A DNA stretch of 64,000 bases from the NCBI GenBank assembly GCA_019925795.1, contig CM034300.1, forward strand, positions 69,791,021 to 69,855,020, read 5' to 3'. Positions 1 to 11,334 of this stretch are shown piece by piece. The notes beneath the pieces were generated by a model that saw only the letters and a program-made list of their open reading frames with translations, ran no database searches and was not told where the DNA came from. Numbering within the stretch: the stretch's first letter is position 1; each line of letters opens with the position of its first letter. The position numbers were made by a program, and so were the translations under genes. This stretch comes from Dendrobium chrysotoxum (lineage: Eukaryota > Streptophyta > Magnoliopsida > Asparagales > Orchidaceae).

Positions 1-1554
1 TCTCAAGGTGCCCCTACTCTGTAAAAGAACACATCTCCTCCGCCTATCAAGTCCATCCGTAATAACCTGCTCCCTCAAGTAAGATGGCAAACCAACAACG
101 TCTGGCTGATGAACAATAGCGAAACGGTCTACAACCAAGTGCGGAGCAAAGAAGAAAAGTCGTACCCGCTCTGACTCCAAGGTAGAGGAGGCCTGTGTCA
201 ACTGCACAACTGTCGGGTATCCCCTCTCTAAGAAGTATTGAGGGCACTCCAAACACGAAAAAGCACCTCTGATATGTAGATGAATCCAGCCATACAAGTA
301 GTGCCACGGTAAAACCAGACCTCGCAGCTCAAGGGAGGTCGCCTCAGAAGCTGTGTAGAGGGCCCTATAAATCCTAGCAAGCACTGGTGGAGCCAGAGAA
401 AGGCGCTGCCCCTGGGAAAGCTGACTGGCTGCTAGAAAAACACTACAGCGTACAGATCCAACTCTGAGTGGAAAAACAAAAGTACACAGCCACGTAGCTA
501 AGAACCCCGCCAAAAGTAAATCCTCATCTATACCTGGTAATGCAGGAGACCTACAACCAACTGAAGAAGGCTCTGCAGTATCCTCTGACAATAAAACCCC
601 AGGTTGTAGGCCAAGCTCAAAAGGATCATGCAATGATGCAACAGTGGTAGACAAACAACTATCTAAAAGGAAACTACGAATCCAGGTGTCCACTGGCATA
701 GCAGCTCCGGCACGTGTCGACAGATTAGAAGATGTGTACACCTGACGGTAATGCTGGAGAAGTGCTGGGTAGACATCTGGAAGAGCTAGTCTGCCCCTCC
801 TGCCTCCATCTGCTGAAGGCACCCTACGAAACAACTCTGCGTCAGGAGGAATACACTCCTCAAAATAGCCTCCAACAACGGGTAATCCTGATACAGTCTG
901 TAAATCTGAAAGTGTCACTGTCAACTCCTCTGGCCCTACCCAACAGGTACTACTGCCACTGTCCCAAAACTCCACCAATCTGCGGGCCCAAGAAGGGGGA
1001 ATCTGTCCAAAATCAAACAGAGAGGCGTATACAGCCTCGTAAATGCCAGCCTCCTGAAGTGTGTATCTGTGGGCCCTCAGAACATATCTGCACCAACAAG
1101 TGTACCCAGCAGCAGGACTCTGTATCCTCTCAACTGTTGAGTCATGCGGCCACCCTAATGACTTAGAATGTAACTGGCGATGACTCAATAATCTCGACTG
1201 TCCTACAGGCTCAAGGATATCAGCTGCTGGCTGTAGAACGTCGCACATGCCCCAGCTAATCTGATCAATGGTACTGTCTACAGGATTGTACTCCCCACAT
1301 TGCAATCTGATACTGGTGACCCACTCGATAGGATTATCAAATTCTATGGAGTCCGGTGAGAGAACTGAAAGCAGGGGCGAACGTGAGAAGAAACCGCAGA
1401 AAGTGTCACGACCCCGCAACATATCCCCGTGCTGCTCCAGTCTATCACGAATATCAGCATCACCTCGAGGATCATGTCTATCAATGACCTCCCAAATGGC
1501 GGCCTCATTGGGCTCATCAGGGGTCAAATCCGCAGATCGGCGCCAGCTAAACAT
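1..1554 (-). CDS. Antisense plant-mobile-domain protein of element C (partial, C-terminus beyond the window)
   Basis: Reading the minus strand from ATG 1554, I checked every codon to position 1 and found no stop, giving 518 codons open to the edge. The protein is a close relative of the one at 37362-39137 in element A. It shares the segment LVEFWDSGS-TCWVGP followed by the acidic and hydrophobic residues typical of the plant mobile domain (PMD, the aminotransferase-like domain of MAIN/MAIL proteins, also known from transposons). The frame also stays open upstream of the ATG towards the LTR. The chosen ATG matches the one in A and starts about 150 bp inside the 3' LTR boundary, so transcription probably begins in or near the 3' LTR and runs against gag-pol. 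The function in the element is unknown. PMD proteins of the host affect transcription and silencing, and that role here is only inference. Confidence 0.75.
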   Translation of the reverse strand, partial: MFSWRRSADLTPDEPNEAAIWEVIDRHDPRGDADIRDRLEQHGDMLRGRDTFCGFFSRSPLLSVLSPDSIEFDNPIEWVTSIRLQCGEYNPVDSTIDQISWGMCDVLQPAADILEPVGQSRLLSHRQLHSKSLGWPHDSTVERIQSPAAGYTCWCRYVLRAHRYTLQEAGIYEAVYASLFDFGQIPPSWARRLVEFWDSGSSTCWVGPEELTVTLSDLQTVSGLPVVGGYFEECIPPDAELFRRVPSADGGRRGRLALPDVYPALLQHYRQVYTSSNLSTRAGAAMPVDTWIRSFLLDSCLSTTVASLHDPFELGLQPGVLLSEDTAEPSSVGCRSPALPGIDEDLLLAGFLATWLCTFVFPLRVGSVRCSVFLAASQLSQGQRLSLAPPVLARIYRALYTASEATSLELRGLVLPWHYLYGWIHLHIRGAFSCLECPQYFLERGYPTVVQLTQASSTLESERVRLFFFAPHLVVDRFAIVHQPDVVGLPSYLREQVITDGLDRRRRCVLLQSRGTLR

Positions 1555-1689
1555 TTCCTGCTTGAAGGAAAGTGAAAATGCATCAGAAACTGGCAACGAG
1601 AAGGTGCTATGTACATAAAAGAAAGTTACAAAAAAAAATGTGACAAACAGCAACACAACAAACGTGGCGTGCTCCAAGCACACACCACC

Positions 1690-1705
1690 TTTGGTGGGGG
1701 GCATT
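1690..1705 (+). promoter_or_regulatory. Polypurine tract of element C (plus-strand primer)
   Basis: TTTGGTGGGGGGCATT lies immediately before the LTR start TGTTGACC, in the position where gypsy elements prime plus-strand DNA. Elements A and B have the near-identical TTTGTTGGGGGGCATT at the same place. Confidence 0.75.
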
Positions 1706-1899
1706 TGTTGACCCGCATACTGTAGACAGCAAACAAACAAAAAAAATCCTACATACCTGCCTAGCGCCGGAATTCGCACAAAGAAGCCGCTTCTCACGCG
1801 ATTTGTCTCCCACGTCGTCGCTGTCCAGATCCCGTGGATCTCGCAACTCGCACGTCGACGTCGCCTCGCCCCCACGATCTCCCTTGGCGTTAAAATGAG

Positions 1900-1921
1900 A
1901 CCGAAGCCTCTGCTCTTCGGT
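1900..1921 (+). repeat. Short hairpin after a TTAAAA box (element C)
   Basis: ACCGAAG and CTTCGGT pair as a 7-bp stem with an 8-nt loop, directly after GTTAAAATG. The same structure occurs in A (20783-20804). In B (44524-44542) the stem is GCGAAG/CTTCGC, a compensatory C-G to G-C change. Its role is unknown. Confidence 0.5.
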
Positions 1922-2439
1922 TTACTGGACTCACGACAAAAATCTCCCCCTCTCGCAGCTTCTTCGGCTCCCAGTCCCTGTTCGACTTCGCCTCTCCCGA
2001 CGACGCTCCCTTCTTGTCGATCGGAAGTTACGACATTGCGATCGGGAGCAACAACAGAGCTCGCCTGCTGTGAAGGTTGCACAAGTCGCTTCTCCGACTC
2101 CCTCCCTGTTCGACTTCGCTCTTCCGACGATCCCCTTTCTGCCGAACCGGAAGCTACGACATTTCGATCGGAAGCAATACGGGAGCTTGCTCTCTGCGAA
2201 GGCAACCTTCCCCTTTCCGTGCACCTCTCCGGTTCCCTCCCTGTTCGACTTCGCTCCTCCGACGATTCCCTTCCTGCGGAACGGAAGCAGCGGCTGGAGT
2301 TCGCTAGCTAAGAAGGTAACTTTCCCTCTGTCACGCACCTCTCCGGCCAAATCCCGTGAAAATGCCGAACTCAGAGAGGGGGATTAAGAGACTCAGTTCA
2401 AATCTGCTCAAATGCTAAACTAATCCTATTCAAAATCAA

Positions 2440-2760
2440 GTTTAAATCCTACCTAATCATCATTATTTCTATTAATTATGAATTAATTTTAATTTATTAT
2501 GATTATTTAATATTAAATATAATTAATTATTAATAATGTTAACTAATCATGTCTAATTAATCTTAATTAGTTTGCATTAATAATTAAGTAATTACTTTTA
2601 ATTTTCTAATTAATTATAATTAATTTCTATTAATTATAATTAATTATTTAATTAAAAATAATTAATTTTTTATTAATAACAATTAATTATTTTTAATTAA
2701 TTATGATTATTTCGTTAATAATAATTAATTATTTTAATTATTATTAATTATAATAAATTC
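2440..2760 (+). repeat. AT-rich TTAATTA island of LTR C
   Basis: A stretch of about 320 bp made almost only of AATTAATTAT-type words, sharply bounded by GC-rich sequence on both sides. All LTRs here have one at the same relative place. It could hold the core promoter, a matrix-attachment region or simply easily melted DNA. The sequence does not decide between these. Confidence 0.8.
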
Positions 2761-2864
2761 TTGTTAAGAAATGTACTCCTCTCTTACCTTAACACCGACC
2801 TCACCGACACACGCAAGGTAACTCTCAAATCCTGTCTCGATGCGCTTGATGCGCTGGTGGACCT

Positions 2865-3403
2865 CCTATACGCGCTCTTGTAGCACGGTGGGGGGGAATC
2901 CAGTGCAACAGGTACGACGAGGCAGGTAAGCCCTATACGCGCTCTTGTAGCGTAGTGGGGATAGTCCTCGGCCTCGACATCGACATCAGCACCGTCAACT
3001 TCGCTCAGGTATAATCTCTGAACTCAGATCCCTATTCTCGTCATTTGCAGCGGACCGGCGAACCACCTATACGCGCTCTTGTAGCACGGTAGGAGGAAAC
3101 TCGGTGCGGTGCCTACGACGAGACGGGAGGTCACCCAAAATCCCATTTTCGGTGTTTGCGCAGGACCGGAGAACCACCTATACGCGCTCTTGTAGCACGG
3201 TAGGAGGGAGCCCGGTGCGACGCATACGACGAGGTGGGTAAGCCCTATACACGCTCTTGTAGCGTGGTGGGGAAAGTCACTGGTGCTCTCGTACGGTTAC
3301 CGTTGGATGACCCCATACACGCTCTTGTAGCGTGGTGGGATGAAAGATGTACGGCCACGGTGTCTAAAGACACCTACCATACACGCTCTTGTAGCGTGGT
3401 GGG
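2865..3403 (+). repeat. Array of 7 short hairpins in LTR C
   Basis: Seven copies of a ~28-nt two-part hairpin start near 2865, 2934, 3066, 3177, 3243, 3311 and 3377. The outer stem is CCTA/TAGG, CCTA/TGGG or CCCA/TGGG, followed by a small internal loop (TA on one side, G on the other). The inner stem is CACGCT/AGCGTG or CGCGCT/AGCACG, and the loop is CTTGT. Copies are 65-130 bp apart, joined by GC-rich sequence with words such as GGTGCG and TACGACGAGG. The array ends at the conserved CCCCTAAACGGGGGA motif. Confidence 0.8.
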
Positions 3404-4148
3404 AAGGCCCAGCTCCCTACATTTCCCCTAAACGGGGGATATGCCGGGATGCTGCCGAAATTTTCACTAAAGTACACAAAACCTGGACAATAAAGGACAT
3501 CTAATTTGAACAACAATTCAGAGGGTCAATACTCGAACAAGAAGTGCATAGAGCTCAGACAATCAGGGAACTGAATTCGAGCCGAACAAGCAAGGGACTT
3601 AAACTGAACTGCAGAGAACCGAGTCCTAAATGCTAAAATGTACGACAATAATCGAAATGCAAAAGATAAGTGGTAAATTTGATTATTTAAACAAACATCA
3701 AGTTAACAGCAGGGGACTCGTAGTGGACTTCCAAGTGCGATTGACTTAAACATCAGTCAACTGCAAAAGTGCAAGTATCACCCACCTGCAGCAATCAAAG
3801 ATCTATCATGCAAATAACTATGCCTGTTGATTGAGAAAGGCAACGCTGGCAATCGATAGTGGAGGGCCCGTAGCTGTAAACAAGTACGATTAACACCACC
3901 TGAAATTGATGAAAGATGGATATGGTACAATTATTCTCCTACAAACATCTCAGGGAAATCGTATTGGATATGGCCGGCCCCTGCTGATAAGTACAACTCA
4001 TTTGTGGGTAACAACAGCGGGTACGTTGTGATCATGGAGAACCCCTGTGGGCATAAATGTATACAAGGGCATGTGACGAGTAGGAATACCAGTTGACTTC
4101 TCAAATAGAGTCGACCAGTATGAGGGATATCTCCTGTAAAAAAAAAAA

Positions 4149-4391
4149 ATTGGAAGAGATGTTTGAACAAATTCGAACTAAACTTCCTGGTGTTCCAAAG
4201 TTTCTTTTTAGATGGAAGAGATGTTTGGACAAATTCGAACTAAACTTCCTGGTGTTCCAAAATTTCTTTTTAGATGGAAGAGATGTTTGGACAAATTCGA
4301 ACTAAACTTCCTGGTGTTCCAAAGTTTCTTTTTAGATGGAAGAGATGTTTGAACAAATTCGAACTAAACTTCCTGATGTTCCAAAGTTTCC
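4149..4391 (+). repeat. 62-bp tandem repeat, 4 copies (LTR C)
   Basis: Units begin GGAAGAGATGTTTG and contain AAATTCGAACTAAACTTCC and TTCTTTTTAG. The copies differ at only a few bases, so the expansion is recent. LTR A has the same core word twice, about 258 bp apart, inside longer units (near 23204 and 23462). Confidence 0.9.
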
Positions 4392-4701
4392 TCAAGAAAT
4401 GATGCCAGAATGAAAGAGCAGCCTATTGATTCCTATGTGAGTCATAGACCCGACTCCCGGTGAATGGGAAAAGGGAGTCTACAATAGAACAAGGAGATAC
4501 ATTGTGGCAATCAGGTGACAACGCTACGATCTACCTGTAAGCAAGAACAGGGAATCGGTAGTAAGAGGTCGCGGGTTACTAAAGCGTGATTCCACACCGT
4601 CGAATTTATAACCTCCGTACAAGTAAACAGAAGATGCCAACAGAACCCAAAATAAAATCATGTGCATCTAGCGCTAATAACCACCAGCTGGACACCCCTC
4701 C

Positions 4702-5342
4702 TGCTGTATAAGCAGAGGGTTTCACTCTAGTGTCACCTGACACTGCTATTCTATTTCCAAATCCTCATGCTGTATATGCAGAGGGTTTCACTCTAGTGTC
4801 ACCCGACACTGCTATTCTATTTCCAAATCCTCATGCTGTATATGCAGAGGGTTTCACTCTAGTGTCACCCGACACTGCTATTCTATTTCCAAATCCTCCT
4901 GCTACAAATGCAGAGGGTTTCACTCTAGTGTCACCTGACACTGCTATTCTATTTCCAAATCCTCATGCTGTATATGCAGAGGGTTTCACTCTAGTGTCAC
5001 CTGACACTGCTATTCTATTTCCAAATCCTCATGCTGTATATGCAGAGGGTTTCACTCTAGTGTCACCCGACACTGCTATTCTATTTCCAAATCCTCCTGC
5101 TACAAATGCAGAGGGTTTCACTCTAGTGTCACCCGACACTGTTATTCTATTTCCAAATCCTCCTGCTACAAATGCAGAGGGTTTCACTCTAGTGTCACCT
5201 GACACTGCTATTCTATTTTTAAATCCTCTTGCTGTATAAGCAGAGGGTTTCACTCTAGTATGCCATTTGACATTGCTATTGTATTCCAAATCATCCTGTT
5301 GTATAAGCAGAGGGTTTTACTCTAGTATATCATTTGACACTA
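4702..5342 (+). repeat. 66-bp tandem repeat, nearly 10 copies (LTR C)
   Basis: Units contain GCAGAGGGTTTCACTCTAG, then the near-perfect palindrome AGTGTCACCTGACACT. The last two units are diverged. Because 66 is a multiple of three, one frame stays open for 170 codons on the plus strand and the opposite strand is open too. This is a by-product of the repeat length, not good evidence of a protein. LTR A carries 3 to 4 copies of a related 68-bp unit. Confidence 0.9.
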
Positions 5343-5513
5343 TAATCGTATCATGTGAAGTATATCTAATGACAAACACCCGCATGGGCCCCGGCGAGCG
5401 TGTTATTGGTACACACGTGACGCCTAGGGATGCTGCGCGGGTCAGTAAGCGAATTCAAGTTTGAGCCCGATCCTTTTGTTCAAGTAGATAGGAGTTGACA
5501 GGGCTCGAACTAT

Positions 5514-5555
5514 TAAATAAATATGCGGTCGCAAGATCGACCGGGATATTTATTT
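5514..5555 (+). repeat. AU-rich hairpin with AATAAA on both strands (LTR C)
   Basis: Arms AAATAAATAT and ATATTTATTT enclose a second stem GGTCG/CGACC. Both strands contain AATAAA, so it is a candidate poly(A) signal region. The same structure stands at 11294-11334 (D), 24201-24239 and near 42990-43030 (A), and is deleted in B. Confidence 0.6.
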
Positions 5556-6901
5556 TATACGTTCATATTAGGCCTTCAAGGCCTATAATCAAGAGAATTC
5601 ACTTACAAAGGTCCAAAGCCTACGAAACCCGATCCTCTGTCAATTGCTAGACAGAGTCGACAAGGTTCAAAACATAAAAAAAATAATAATAATAATATAT
5701 ATGAATAACCCCACCCCGATGATGGCCGCGTTGACAGCAAATCTCAACCGGAGGGGTCCATTCCAAATATTATCAAATATCACCCAAAACTCCAAAACTC
5801 CACAAAAACTCCCAAAATCATTCAAATCTTAATATTTGAAATTGAAATTAAACCATCAAACACTCAAAGCAAAATTCATCCACTCCCCTGCAACAGTTTG
5901 CCGGGGTGGACAAGTTAAAATTCGCTTCAGCTCACATAGAGCCAATGCCTGGTCGAAAATATTACTAGGATCCATTCTCAACAATCTCTTGCCAGCAAGG
6001 ACGTGGTACGAGTCCTCTAACCGGCAGTTTCGCCTCCAAATGGCACTGCAGGATAAACGGTTATGACTCGGGGCCCTCTGAACCAGGTGGTCGTCGCCAA
6101 ATGGCACCATTATATTATGGTCATGGCCAGAGCCCGTATGCTCCCCAATGGCATCAAATCCTTGAGATATGAATCAATAGGATATGATCGATAGGGCACA
6201 AAGCCCTCTGTTAGCTAAGGTGGATTCAAATTTGTCCCCTTAGACAAATATTCCCCCCAGGTCTACAAGGTACCCTTGGACGAAGCAACCCATGGCTGCC
6301 GACAAGGATCCTTCTGTCAGGTTGGGTCGACTACCTCCTCTGACTAAGTAGACCAGGGACCACGATGGCCCGGGACGACGGAACCATGGGATCTTGATCG
6401 GGTCTATCATCCATTCCCCCACCATCCGCTTTAAGTGCAAGATGGTGCAATTTTCAATTTTAAATATTAAATCTCCAAATCTCCCAACTTTTCAAATTCT
6501 CAAATCTTCAAACTTTCAAACCTTCAACCCATTGCTGCTACTATATGCCAGATCCACGTATCTATACGTATCTGATCGACGACTAGCCTTAATCGAAAGT
6601 TCTCTCTCGTTATCGGGAGGGATAATTAATTATAGGGGCTTGCGCCTATAGGAAACCAGAACTCAGATCATAAAGTCCTCGCAAAATGAGGGCGAAATCT
6701 CTGGGTAGTGTCTTATCTACTATCTCATCTGCCTTCCAAAATTTACCCCGGAACTTAGTTCGTTAAAACTCCCCCTCGAAAAGCAAAAGTCGGGCGGAGG
6801 CCGGGGCCGAATTTTTGGAACCCACACCAGTCTCTCGCTTCCGGCTCCCCATCTCTGATCCCGACTCCCCTTCTTTCTCCCATTTGCTGCTTCTTCGGCC
6901 A

Positions 6902-6903
<2 letters not shown>

Positions 6904-6934
<31 letters not shown>
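6904..6934 (+). repeat. (GA)n microsatellite
   Basis: About 14 GA units inside the GC-rich head of LTR D, absent from the other LTRs. Confidence 0.9.
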
Positions 6935-6936
<2 letters not shown>

Positions 6937-7249
6937 AGATTTCTCTAACCTAGCCGAAGTCCTCCGGCACGATCTCGCCCCTCTCGAAGACGTTCCTTCC
7001 AGTCGGATCGGAAGTCCGGACGGGAGCTCGCTTGCTGGCCTCCTCCCTCACGCGTGCTCCTTCGACTCCTTTGTTGCGGCTAGACTTCGCTCGCTCGACG
7101 ACTTCCTCTCCCTATCGGACGGAAGTTGCAACATTCTGAAGGAAGCAATATAGGGAGCTCACTGCCTGCCAAGGTAACTTTAACCCTTTCGTGCGCTTCC
7201 TCAGCCTATTCCCGTAAATTGGCCGAACTAGAGGAAGGAGAGGGGGAGA

Positions 7250-7530
7250 GTTTAATTGTATTTTAATTATAATTAACTGATAATTAGTAATTAATTATTG
7301 ATTATAAGTTATCTGATTAACTATAGTTGATTTTAATTAATTATAGTTAATTATTAAGGAATTATAATCATAATTATTTACTAATTGTAATTAATTACTA
7401 ACTAGTAATTAATTATTAATTATAATTATTTAATTGATTATAATTATAAATAATTAATTAATGATAATTAATTATGATTATTTACTTAATCATAGTTAAT
7501 TATTATTAACTATTATTAGGTATGATAAAA
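7250..7530 (+). repeat. AT-rich TTAATTA island of LTR D
   Basis: Same position and word composition as the islands of the other LTRs, between the GC-rich head and the hairpin array. It is followed by the donor-like CAAAG|GTATAATTTTC at 7615. Confidence 0.75.
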
Positions 7531-7671
7531 AAAAAAAGAGAAGAGATGGTGCTCTTTCCCCTCTCCTCGTACCTCGATCCACAAGCCTCCACTGCCGGAC
7601 CGACGCTTGCAAAGGTATAATTTTCTAACTCAGATTCTCGTTCTCGTCGTTGGCGGCGGACCGGAAAACTG

Positions 7672-8064
7672 CCTATACACGCTTTCTTAAGCGTGGTGGG
7701 ATGGGACCCCGGTGCGGCGCCTACAACGAGGCGAGTAATCACCTCAAAATCCTATCCTCGGCGTTCGTGTCGAGCCGGCAAACCGCATATACACGCTTTC
7801 ATAAGCGTGGTGGGAAGGGAACCCGGTGCGACACCTACGGCGAGGCGGGTAGGCCCTATACACGCTTTTCTTAGCGTGGTGGGGACAATTTTAAGTACCC
7901 GTATGCGGCTCTGTACCTGCGGGGAAACAAATGCTTTGCTTCTTCAGGTTCGTCGAAGACCCATACACGCTTTCTTAAGCGTGGTGGGGGATTGAAGATT
8001 TTATACGGCCGCGGTGTCCTCGAAAGAGGGCATCTACCATACACGCTTTCTTAAGCGTGGTGGG
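7672..8064 (+). repeat. Array of 5 short hairpins in LTR D
   Basis: Copies start near 7672, 7788, 7855, 7960 and 8038. The inner stem is CACGCTT/AAGCGTG (7 bp) with loop TCTT or TCAT; one copy has CACGCT/AGCGTG with a 6-nt loop. Outer stems are CCTA/TGGG, CCCTA/TGGGG and CCCA/TGGG. Compared with A and C the loop sequence differs but the stem is lengthened symmetrically, as expected if the structure matters. CCCCTAAACGGGGGA follows. Confidence 0.8.
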
Positions 8065-8149
8065 AAAGGCCCAGTTTTTCGTAATTTCCCCTAAACGGGG
8101 GAGATGCCGGAATGCTGCCGAAATTTCGGGTGATCATATGACTGTACTT

Positions 8150-8740
8150 AGACCTATTTGAGCTCAAAGGAAGAGGACCAAAACTTGTGCTTTGAACTTG
8201 AACGAACTCAAATGAACCTAATTTCAACATAAACTTGAACTGAATTGAGAACTCAAGTTGAACTTAAGTGAATTTGAATGAAAGTTCGAACCCAAATGAC
8301 TTGAGCATTGGACAATGGAAAGAGGACCCAGATTGAGCTTGAACTTAATTCATATGACAAGGACCTGGGTTGAACCAAACATAAATGAACCTGAACTTGA
8401 GTTGGACCTCAGAAGACTTTGAACAAGAGATTGAACTTGCAAGGACTTCAGAAAGCTTTTGAACAAGAGCTCAAACTTGTACTTTAAACTCGAATGGCAT
8501 AGCATCCAGTAAGACTTGGACAATTACAGGGGACTTGTGAGCTTGAATGAACTCAAAGGAATTTGAATCCAAACAAGTGACAATAAACCGCAGAAGACCA
8601 TAATTGAACATGGATTCGAACTAAGCTTGAACTTTATTCAATCATGACTTGGACACCAGGACAACAAAAGACTTACAAACTTGAATTGAATTTGAACATT
8701 GATTGAACCCAAAAGACAACAAGGGATTGGTTTAAATCCT
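8150..8740 (+). repeat. GAACTTGAA-rich low-complexity tract of LTR D
   Basis: Quasi-repeats of TTGAACTTGAAC, CAAGTGAACTT and similar words without a strict period. The same kind of tract is at 45905-46680 and 62835-63600 in LTR B. No coding potential is seen. Confidence 0.6.
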
Positions 8741-11150
8741 AAGCTCTCAGCAAAGTATAAAGAGATGATTCGTTGAGGAGAACTTACAAGCGACGGTCAA
8801 CATGAACTTTAAGAATGTAGCGATGCACTCACAAGCAATAGCTCGAAACTACATAGAACTTGTATAACGAACGTAAGGACACATGATAAGAACAATGTCA
8901 TCTCTCGCATCAACAATAATTCGACTACAAGAAGCCTCAAGCAACGATGCAAACTCACAATGATGTCAAGGGGTCACATATAAGAAACATAGCGTGCTTA
9001 CAAATGACAGCAGAAAGGTTGTAGCGAATACAAACTCATGTGGTGCTAGAAGATCTGTGACTGTATAAACACTGCATTCACAAACAAAAGAACGAACCAT
9101 TATGTACACTACAATCTACTGATGGCCAACATTTGTCAACTTACAATCTATCAATGCATGATATCAAGTGGCATACAACGAGTACAAAAGGCATATGATG
9201 ATTATGATAATGCTTTATGGGCAATATTAAAACACAAGCAACCATGTTCAACCTTGCAAGCAACGAAATGAGAGAGGGTGTATGATTTGACTACAAATAG
9301 ATTAGCTCCTACGAATATTGGGAGATATGCAAGTTAATGTAGCAGATCATTAATCAACATACATGAAGAAATTGAGAACAAGTAAAAGCACTCATGGGTT
9401 GTATGGTAGAAGGTGATGGAAGTTACATCACCCTTGCAATCAACCCCCATACAATGTCAATCAAATGTACTGATCCGTTGCAAGTGAAAGCAATGATAAC
9501 AAGTATGTTGTTGAAGATCAACGCAAAGTTTGGTGACCCAAACTCATAACTACAAATAGAGAATATGCCTGCTACTCAAATCATCCTCAAGGACTGCAAT
9601 AATTATTTTAGGAATGGATGTTTTGCATGGCTCTCATAGAAGGCTGATCCACCTCCCATCGCTGCAGTCATCAGTTTGAGGCGATGGTCACTAATTTCAA
9701 AGTACCAGGCAGCAATGAGAACAATCATTCATAATTGAAATGATTGATTCTTTATTTAAGCCAACAACACAAAGTGACAGTGATAGCATAGTCATGGAGT
9801 TGCCCGCCAATTCCTATACGAGTTATGGGAAGAGAGAGCCAAATCAAACCATTATATAATGAGTCTCAGTTCAACCAGGTTTTGAACAATGAGATGGGTA
9901 AGACTACTGAGGCTTACAAGCTCTCCAAGGAACATTAAGCGCGCATTTAACATAACATACACAGACAGATACTAAAAAGCTTCATCATATACGAGCTTCT
10001 ATGAGCCACGGTGGAAGACCCGTGGTACACCCAATCTATTATCAACAAGCAAAAATACAAATGAATTATTGCAGAAGGCTCATCTTACGCACAGTATATC
10101 AATCATAAGCAGAAACAATAAATATACAGCATGCACAGACAACCACGGACCACTGTAGGAGATGCTTAATGCATGCAGTGTATAGTCTACAAGTACGATG
10201 CAAGAAAAGCTGTGACGAATGCGAACATCTATCGATAATGACGGAAGATGTGCCGTAGATGTAACAGTGATAACCAAAAGTGAACAACGAATGTTGTAAT
10301 GTTCGTTTGATCGAAAACTGCTAGCATTACACGAACAGATTGGTGGTGAATGCAGTTCAACTAACATTCAATAACATTATGCAAGCAAATATATCAAATC
10401 TCAGTAAGCTATGTTGATCAGCATGTAACAATGTGCTCGCAGTCAATATGTTGGGAGAGATAGACGACAGATGTGAGCTCCTACGAGTCAATATAAGAAA
10501 TCTCTCATATGCAAAGCACATACAAACTATTTTAGCAAGGATACCGTAGCACCTCTACAGTTAACGACTATCCAATGCAAGACAAACACACTCAAGTGGT
10601 ATGCAGCTAAGGTTGTGATATCCCTACAGTTGAGGTCGGTTCATTCGTAGACGAATATAGCCATTCCATATGAGCTACGATAAAAAAAAATCATTTATGG
10701 ACAACATCAGTGGATAGGTAGTAAGTGCAGCAAGTCCTCTGTGGATATGAGTACACGTATTCTACGCAAGCGAATATACGAGGTTACAACAAATCCAAAT
10801 TCCTACTAACTATCGTAAGAAGCCTCTCATGTACGAAAAGTATCATCTACGAGCAGGATGTCTAAAGGTTACAACAAATATAAGTCCCCGCGAGTTTCTA
10901 CAAAAGCAGGAGATTCGTTAGTGCATTACAATCTCCCTTCAATATGCAAGTAGTGCACGACAGTCTACCTGTACAAGGCAGCAAATAACTCAATCCCCAA
11001 GTTGCTGTAACACGCCATCGGATCTACAACACTCGTACAAGAAGACAGAAGGCGTCTACGAGCTTCTAAAACAGAATGCTGCATCCAAATGATAGTCCCC
11101 CGCACATGCACCATAATATGTATACACATAGGTACACACAAGGGGATATA
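8741..11150 (+). other. Middle part of LTR D, no gene; degenerate ~92-bp repeats towards its end
   Basis: No reading frame of note. From about 9960 to 10930 words such as CTCCTACGAGTC, ATGCAAAGC and TACAAC recur loosely, matching the ~92-bp degenerate repeats of LTR B (47400-47930). A single copy of the 61-bp unit that is tripled in B lies near 10990-11065. Confidence 0.5.
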
Positions 11151-11293
11151 CTGAATACCCGCATGGGCCCCGACGAGCGTGTTATTGGTACACACGTGAC
11201 GTCTAGGGATGCTGTGCGGGTCAATCAGTGAATTCTAGTTCGAGCCCGATCCTTCTATTCGGGTAGATAGGAGTCGACACGACTCGAACTATT

Positions 11294-11334
11294 AAATAAA
11301 TATGCGGTCGCGAGATCGACCGGGATATTTATTT
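11294..11334 (+). repeat. AU-rich hairpin with AATAAA on both strands (LTR D)
   Basis: Perfect 10-bp arms AAATAAATAT/ATATTTATTT around GGTCG/CGACC. Directly downstream is the palindrome AGGCCTTCAAGGCCT. Confidence 0.6.

Larger units (their letters stand above)
1..6826 (+). mobile_element. Element C: 3' part of a Tat-type Ty3/gypsy retrotransposon (aORF, PPT, 3' LTR)
   Basis: The segment has the same order as the 3' end of complete element A: an antisense PMD gene, a G-rich polypurine tract, then an LTR that opens with TGTTGACCCG and closes with CCCACA. Its gag-pol and 5' LTR lie to the left of the window. The LTR belongs to the same subfamily as that of A (shared GC-rich head, CTCTTGTAG-loop hairpins, CAGAGGGTTT repeats). 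At 6827 the sequence passes directly into the middle of a different LTR (D), so C most likely inserted into D. The 5 bp after the end (CCAGT) would be its target duplication, but the left copy cannot be seen. Confidence 0.85.
1706..6826 (+). repeat. 3' LTR of element C, 5.1 kb
   Basis: It starts TGTTGACCCG after the PPT and ends GAACCCACA. Internal order: a GC-rich head (1706-2400) with about 100-bp repeated TTCGACTTCGC/GATCGGAAG units; an AT-rich island (2440-2760); donor-like sites at 2818 and 3009; a hairpin array (2865-3403); a region with no recognisable signal (3440-4140); 62-bp tandem repeats (4149-4391); a non-repeated stretch (4395-4700); 66-bp tandem repeats (4702-5342); and a ~1.45 kb terminal domain (5380-6826) shared by all LTRs here. 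Short reading frames in it are not conserved between copies and look non-coding. Confidence 0.85.

Noticed and set aside
732..1166. Plus-strand frames opposite the PMD gene (also 38315-38722, 1268-1618 and 38851-39201)
   Set aside because: They are shadows of the minus-strand PMD frame, which has the recognisable domain.
1895..2311. Reading frames in the GC-rich LTR heads (also 20778-21107 and 39247-39657)
   Set aside because: They differ in length and frame between LTR copies, have no domain similarity and low-complexity S/P/R composition.
2865..3403. Regularly spaced short repeats that look like a CRISPR array
   Set aside because: Units are hairpins in a plant LTR with GC-rich related linkers, spacing is uneven and no cas genes exist; the same arrays occur in all sister LTRs.
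4730..5239. Repetitive 22-residue-unit protein
   Set aside because: The open frame follows from the 66-bp repeat length; it is open on both strands and the related 68-bp repeat of LTR A cannot keep a frame.
9900..10930. Centromere-type satellite
   Set aside because: The ~92-bp repeats are few, strongly diverged and confined to the LTR of one subfamily.
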